Part shown: positions 58,501 through 64,000 of the stretch, piece after piece | Numbering within the stretch: the first letter of the stretch is position 1 | Layout of the letters: each line of letters starts with the position of its first letter | NCBI RefSeq assembly: GCF_040958095.1 | Contig: NC_091158.1 | Location: 38,506,432 to 38,570,431, forward strand | Direction: 5' to 3' | DNA: 64,000 nt | Source of the DNA: Procambarus clarkii | Taxonomy: Eukaryota; Arthropoda; Malacostraca; Decapoda; Cambaridae | Made by a program: the position numbers and the translations under genes | The notes under the pieces: model-generated | The model's database searches: none | Told to the model about the DNA's origin: nothing | The model's input: only the letters and a program-made list of their open reading frames with translations

Positions 58501-61500
58501 TACAGTGAGTGGTCAACATGCAGTGAGTGGTCAACATGCAGTGAGTGGTCAATATGTAGTGAGTGGCCAGCATGCAGTGAGTGGCTAGCATGCAGTGAGA
58601 AGCCAGCATGCAGTGAGAGGCAAGCATGTAGTTAGTGGTCAACATGCAGTGAGTGTCCAGCATGAAGTGAGTGGCCAGCATGCAGTGAGTGGCCAGCATG
58701 CAGTGAGTGGCCAGCATGCAGTGAGTGGCTAGCATGCAGTGAGTGGCCAACTGCAGTGAGTGGTCAACATGAAGTGAGTGGCCAGCATGCAGTGAGTGAC
58801 CAGCATGCAGTGAGTGGCTAGCATGCAGTGAGTGGCCAGCATGCAGTGTAAGGCCAGCATGCAGTGAGTGGCTAGCATGCAGTGAGAGGCCAGCATGCAG
58901 TGAGTGGCCAGCATGCAGTGAGTGGCCAGCATGCAGTGAGTGGCCAGCATGCAGCGAGTGGCCAGCATGCAGTGAGTGGCCAGCATGCAGTGAGTGGCCA
59001 GCATGCAGCGAGTGGCCAGCATGCAGTGAGTGGCCAGCATGCAGTGAGTGGCCAGCATGCAGTGAGTGGCCAGCATGCAGTGAGTGGCCAGCACGCAGGT
59101 AGTGGCCAGCATGTAACGAGTGGCAAGCACGCAGTGAGTGGCCAGCATGCAGTGAGTGGCCAGCATGTAATGAGTGGCCAGCATGTAATGAGTGGCCAGC
59201 ACGCAGTGAGTGGCCAGCATTCAGTGAGTGGCCAGCATGTAATGAGTGGCCAGCACGCAGTGAGTGACCAGCATGTAATGAGTGGCCAGCATGCAGTGAG
59301 TGGCCAGCATGCAGTGAGTGGCCAGCATGCAGTGGGAGGCCAGCATGTAATAAGTGGCCAGCACGCAGTGAGTGGCCAGCATGTAGTGAGTGGCCAGCAT
59401 GCAGTGAGTGGCTAGCATGTAGTGAGTGGCCAGCATGCAGTGAGAGGCCAGCATGCAGTGAGTGGTCAACATGCAGTGAGTGGTCAACATGCAGTGAGTG
59501 GTCAACATGCAGTGAGTGGTCAACATGAAGTGAGTGGCCAGCATGCAGTGAGAAGCCAGCATGCAGTGAGTGGCCAGCATGCAGTGAGAGGCCAGCATGC
59601 AGTGAGTGGCTAGCATGCAGTGAGAGGCCAGCATGCAGTGAGTGGCTAGCATGCAGTGAGTGGCCAGCATGCAGTGAGTGGCTAGCATGCAGTGAGTGGC
59701 CAGCATGCAGTGAGTGGCCAGCATGCAGTGAGTGGCTAGCATGCAGTGAGTGGCCAGCATGCAGTGAGTGGCTAGCATGCAGTGAGTGGCCAGCATGCAG
59801 TGAGAGGCCAGCATGCAGTGAGTGGTCAACATGAAGTGAGTGGCCAGCATGCAGTGAGTGACCAGCATGTAGTGTGTGGCCTGCAAGCAGTGAGTGGCCA
59901 TCATACAGTGAGTGGTCAACATGCAGTGAGTGGCCATCATGCAGTGAGTGGTCAACATGCAGTGAGAGGCCAGCATGCAGTGAGTGGCCAGCATGCAGTG
60001 TGTGGCCAGCATGCAGTGAGTGACCAGCATGCAGTGAGTGGCTAGCATGCAGTGAGTGACCAGCATGCAGTGAGTGGCTAGCATGCACTGAGTGACCAGC
60101 ATGTAGTGTGTGGCCTGCAAGCAGTGAGTGGCCAGCATGCAGTGAGAGGCCAGCATGCAGTGAGTGGTCAACATGAAGTGAGTGGCCAGCATGCAGTGAG
60201 TGACCAGCATGTAGTGTGTGGCCTGCAAGCAGTGAGTGGCCAGCATGCAGTGAGTGGCCATCATACAGTGAGTGGTCAACATGCAGTGAGTGGCTAACAT
60301 GCAGTGAGTGGCCAGCATGCAGTGAGTGGCTAGCATGCAGTGAGTGGCCAGCATGTAGTGAGTGGTCAACATGAAGTGAGTGGCCAGCATGCAGTGAGTG
60401 GCCAACATGCAGTGAGTGGCTAGCATGCAGTGAGTGGCCAGCATGCAGTGAGTGGCTAGCATGCAGTGAGTGGCCAGCATGTAGTGAGTGGTCAACATGA
60501 AGTGAGTGGCCAGCATGCAGTGAGTGGCCAGCATGCAGTGAGTGGTCAACATGAAGTGAGTGGCCAGCATGCAGTGAGTGACCAGCATGCAGTGAGTGGC
60601 TAGCATGCAGTGAGTGGCCAGCATGCAGTGAGAGGCTAGCATGCAGTGAGTGGTCAACATGAAGTGAGTGGCCAGCATGCAGTGAGTGACCAGCATGTAG
60701 TGTGTGGCCTGCAAGCAGTGAGTGGCCATCATACAGTGAGTGGTCAACATGCAGTGAGTGGCCATCATGCAGTGAGTGGTCAACATGCAGTGAGAGGCCA
60801 GCATGTAGTTAGTGGTCAACATGCAGTGAGTGGCTAGCATGCAGTGAGTGGCCATCATGCAATGAGTGACCAGCATGCAGTGAGTGGCTAGCATGCAGTG
60901 AGTGGCCAGCATGAAGTGAGTGGCCAGCATGCAGTGAGTGGCCAGCATGCAATGAGTGACCAGCATGCAGTGAGTGGCCAGCATGCAGTGAGTGGCTAGC
61001 ATGCAGTGAGTGGCCAGCATGCAGTGAGTGGCCAGCATGCAGTGAGTGGCCAGCATGCAGCGAGCGGCCAGCATGCAGTGAGTGGCCAGCATGTAATGAG
61101 TGGCCAGCACGCAGTGAGTGGCCAGCATGTAATGAGTGGCCAGCACGCAGTGAGTGGCCAGCATGCAGTGAGTGGCCAGCATGTAATGAGTGGCCAGCAC
61201 GCAGTGAGTGACCAGCATGTAATGAGTGGCCAGCATGCAGTGAGTGGCCAGCATGCAGTGAGTGGCCAGCATGCAGTGAAAGGCCAGCATGTAATGAGTG
61301 GCCAGCACGCAGTGAGTGGCCAGCATGTAGTGAGTGGCCAGCATGTAGTAAGTGGCCAGCATGCAGTGAGAGGCCAGCATGCAGTGAGTGGTCAACATGC
61401 AGTGAGTGGTCAACATGCAGTGAGTGGTCAACATGTAGTGATTGGCCAGCATGCAGTGAGTGGCTAGCATGCAGTGAGAAGAAAGCATGCAGTGAGAGGC

Positions 61501-64000
61501 CAGCATGCAGTGAGTGGTCAACATGAAGTGAGTGGCCAGCATGCAGTGAGTGACCAGCATGCAGTGAGTGGCCAGCATGCAGTGAGAGGCCAGCATGCAG
61601 TGAGTGGCTAGCATGCAGTGAGAGGCCAGCATGCAGTGAGTGGCTAGCATGCAGTGAGTGGCCAGCATGCAGTGAGCGACCAGCATGCAGTGAGTGGCTA
61701 GCATGAAGTGAGTGGCCAGCATGCAGTGAGTGGCCAGCATGCAGTGAGTGGCTAGCATGCAGTGAGTGGCCAGCATGCAGTGAGTGGCTAGCATGCAGTT
61801 AGTGGCCAGAATGTAGTGAGTGGTTAACATGAAGTGAGTGGCCAGCATGCAGTGAGTGGCCAGCATGCAGTGAGTGGTCAACATGAAGTGAGTGGCCAGC
61901 ATGCAGTGAGTGACCAGCATGCAGTGAGGGGGCCAGCATGTAGTGAGTGGCCAGCATGCAGTGAGTGGCCAGCATGCATTGAGTGGCCAGCATGTAATGA
62001 GTGGCATGCACGCAGTGGGTGGCCAACATGTAATGAGTGGCCAGCACGCAGTGAGTGGCCAGCATGCAGTGACTGGCCAGCATGTAATGAGTGGCCAGCA
62101 CGCAGTGAGTGGCCAGCATGTAATGAGTGGCCAGCATGTAATGAGTGGCCAGCACGCAGTGAGTGGCCAGCATGTAATGAGTGGCCAGCATGCAGTGAGT
62201 GGCCAGCATGCAGTGAGTGGCCAGCATGCAGTGAGTGGCCAGCATGCAGTGAGTGGCCAGCATGCAGTGAGTGGCCAGCATGTAATGAGTGGCCAGCACG
62301 CAGTGAGTGGCCAGCATGCAGTGAGTGGCCAGCATTAATGAGTGGCCAGCACGCAGTGAGTGGCCAGCATGTAATGAGTGGCCAGCATGCAGTGAGTGGC
62401 CAGCATGCAGTGAGAAGCCAGGATGTAGTGAGTGGCCAGCATGCAGTGAGTGGCCAGCATGTAATGAGTGGCCAGCACGCAGTGAGTGGCCAGCATGCAG
62501 TGAGTGGCCTGCATGTAATGAGTGGCCAGCATGCAGTGAGTGGGCAGCATGTAGTGAGTGGCCAGCATGCAGTGAGAGGCCAGCATACAGTGAGTGGTCA
62601 ACATGCAGTGAGTGGTCAACATGCAGTGAGTGGTCAATATGTAGTGAGTGGCCAGCATGCAGTGAGTGGCTAGCATGCAGTGAGAAGCCAGCATGCAGTG
62701 AGAGGCCAGCATGTAGTTACTGGTCAACATGCAGTGAGTGTCCAGCATGAAGTGAGTGGCCAGCACACAGTGAGTGGCCAGCATGCAGTGAGTGGCCAGC
62801 ATGCAGTGAGTGGCTAGCATGCAGTGAGTGACCAGCATGCAGTGAGTGGCTAGCATGCAGTGAGTGGCCAGCATGCAGTGTGAGGCCAGCATGCAGTGAG
62901 TGGCTAGCATGCCGTGAGAGGCCAGCATGCAGTGAGTGGCTAGCATGCAGTGAGTGGCCAGCATGCAGTGAGTGGCCAGCATGCAGTGAGTGGCCAGCAT
63001 GCAGCGAGTGGCCAGCATGCAGTGAGTGCCCAGCATGCAGTGAGTGGCCAGCATGCAGCGAGTGGCCAGCATGCAGTGAGTGGCCAGCATGCAGTGAGTG
63101 GCCAGCATGCAGTGAGTGGCCAGCATGCAGTGAGTGGCCAGCACGCAGGTAGTGGCCGGCATGTAATGAGTGGCCAGCACGCAGTGAGTGGCCAGCATGC
63201 AGTGAGTGGCCAGCATGTAATGAGTGGCCAGCATGTAATGAGTGGCCAGCACGCAGTGAGTGGCCAGCATGCAGTGAGTGGCCAGCATGTAATGAGTGGC
63301 CAGCACGCAGTGAGTGACCAGCATGTAATGAGTGGCCAGCATGTAGTGAGTGGCCAGCACGCAGGTAGTGGCCGGCATGCAGTGAGTGGCCAGCACGCAG
63401 GTAGTGGCCGGCATGTAATGAGTGGCCAGCACGCAGTGAGTGGCCAGCATGCAGTGAGTGGCCAGCATGTAATGAGTGGCCAGCATGTAATGAGTGGCCA
63501 GCACGCAGTGAGTGGCCAGCATGCAGTGAGTGGCCAGCATGTAATGAGTGGCCAGCACGCAGTGAGTGACCAGCATGTAATGAGTGGCCAGCATGTAGTG
63601 AGTGGCCAGCATGCAGTGAGTGGCCAGCATGCAGTGAGAGGCCAGCATGTAATGAGTGGCCAGCACGCAGTGAGTGGCCAGCATGTAGTGAGTGGCCAGC
63701 ATGCAGTGAGTGGCTAGCATGTAGTGAGTGGCCAGCATGCAGTGAGAGGCCAGCATGCAGTGAGTGGTCAACATGCAGTGAGTGGTCAACATGCAGTGAG
63801 TGGTCAACATGCAGTGAGTGGTCAACATGAAGTGAGTGGCCAGCATGCAGTGAGAAGCCAGCATGCAGTGAGTGGCCAGCATGCAGTGAAAGGCCAGCAT
63901 GCAGTGAATGGCTAGCATGCAGTGAGAGGCCAGCATGCAGTGAGTGGCTAGCATGCAGTGAGTGGCTAGCATGCAGTGAGTGGCCAGCATGCAGTGAGTG
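55597..64000. repeat. Satellite E, block 4
   Basis: The array continues to the right edge. Its left 3 kb largely follow 44,907-48,000 unit for unit with gains and losses. From about 59,800 the arrangement changes. A marker TGTGTGGCCTGCAAGCAG appears at about 59,873, 60,103, 60,213 and 60,697 together with GGCCATCATACAGTG, and the CACGCAGGTAGTGGCCGGC marker is duplicated about 252 bp apart (63,144 and 63,397). No other element interrupts it. Confidence 0.95.

Noticed and set aside
23117-64000. CRISPR-like array of short direct repeats
   Set aside because: The units abut with no unique spacers, vary continuously, and sit among LINE and LTR sequence of a eukaryote.
1-64000. Telomeric or centromeric identity of the region
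   Set aside because: I see no TTAGG-type telomere arrays, and nothing in the sequence alone shows centromere function. It would need chromosome mapping or CENP-A data.

Overview
This window is almost wholly satellite DNA from a eukaryote, most likely a decapod crustacean. I see no intact host gene, no RNA gene, and no prokaryotic or viral gene set. The decapod call rests on a non-LTR retrotransposon (LINE) tail present twice. Its 3' untranslated part carries a short motif (ACTCACCTAGATGTGCTT followed by a G-run and TTGAGCT) that I recall as very common in crayfish and lobster sequence, and its C-terminal reverse-transcriptase-type zinc knuckle resembles those in decapod genomes. That is recall, not a search result.

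Layout. (1) 1-15,254: satellite A, a 39-bp unit with 12-bp internal expansions. It is interrupted by two near-identical copies of a 5'-truncated LINE (932-1936 and 3356-4359) and shows nested higher-order duplications (273/285/336 bp, then about 2.8-3.1 kb). (2) 15,255-15,825: AT-rich single-copy spacer with a nested inverted repeat. (3) 15,826-22,587: three adjoining 24-bp satellites, B, C and D, that look like diverged relatives kept in register. (4) 22,588-23,116: spacer that begins with a decayed LINE reverse-transcriptase relic. (5) 23,117 to the end: satellite E, an 18-bp unit (consensus TGGCCAGCATGCAGTGAG), interrupted by a solo LTR (27,030-28,024) and by two copies of a 4.8-kb element with long terminal inverted repeats (40,106-44,906 and 50,743-55,596).

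History read from the sequence. Mobile elements landed in satellite DNA and were then copied by the satellite's own amplification. The LINE kept the same junctions in both copies. The 4.8-kb long-inverted-repeat element was copied inside a unit of about 10.6 kb. The solo LTR went the other way: it entered one of three copies of a roughly 5.2-kb higher-order repeat, and the other two copies still show the empty target site, with the alignment offset changing by exactly 1,000 bp (995-bp LTR plus 5-bp target duplication).

The many long open frames are not evidence of genes. Every satellite unit length is a multiple of three and the consensus units are poor in stop codons, so frames stay open for up to about 1,950 codons by construction. 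The item most worth following is the 4.8-kb long-inverted-repeat (foldback-like) element, which is built from several families of internal tandem repeats and has no recognisable coding capacity.
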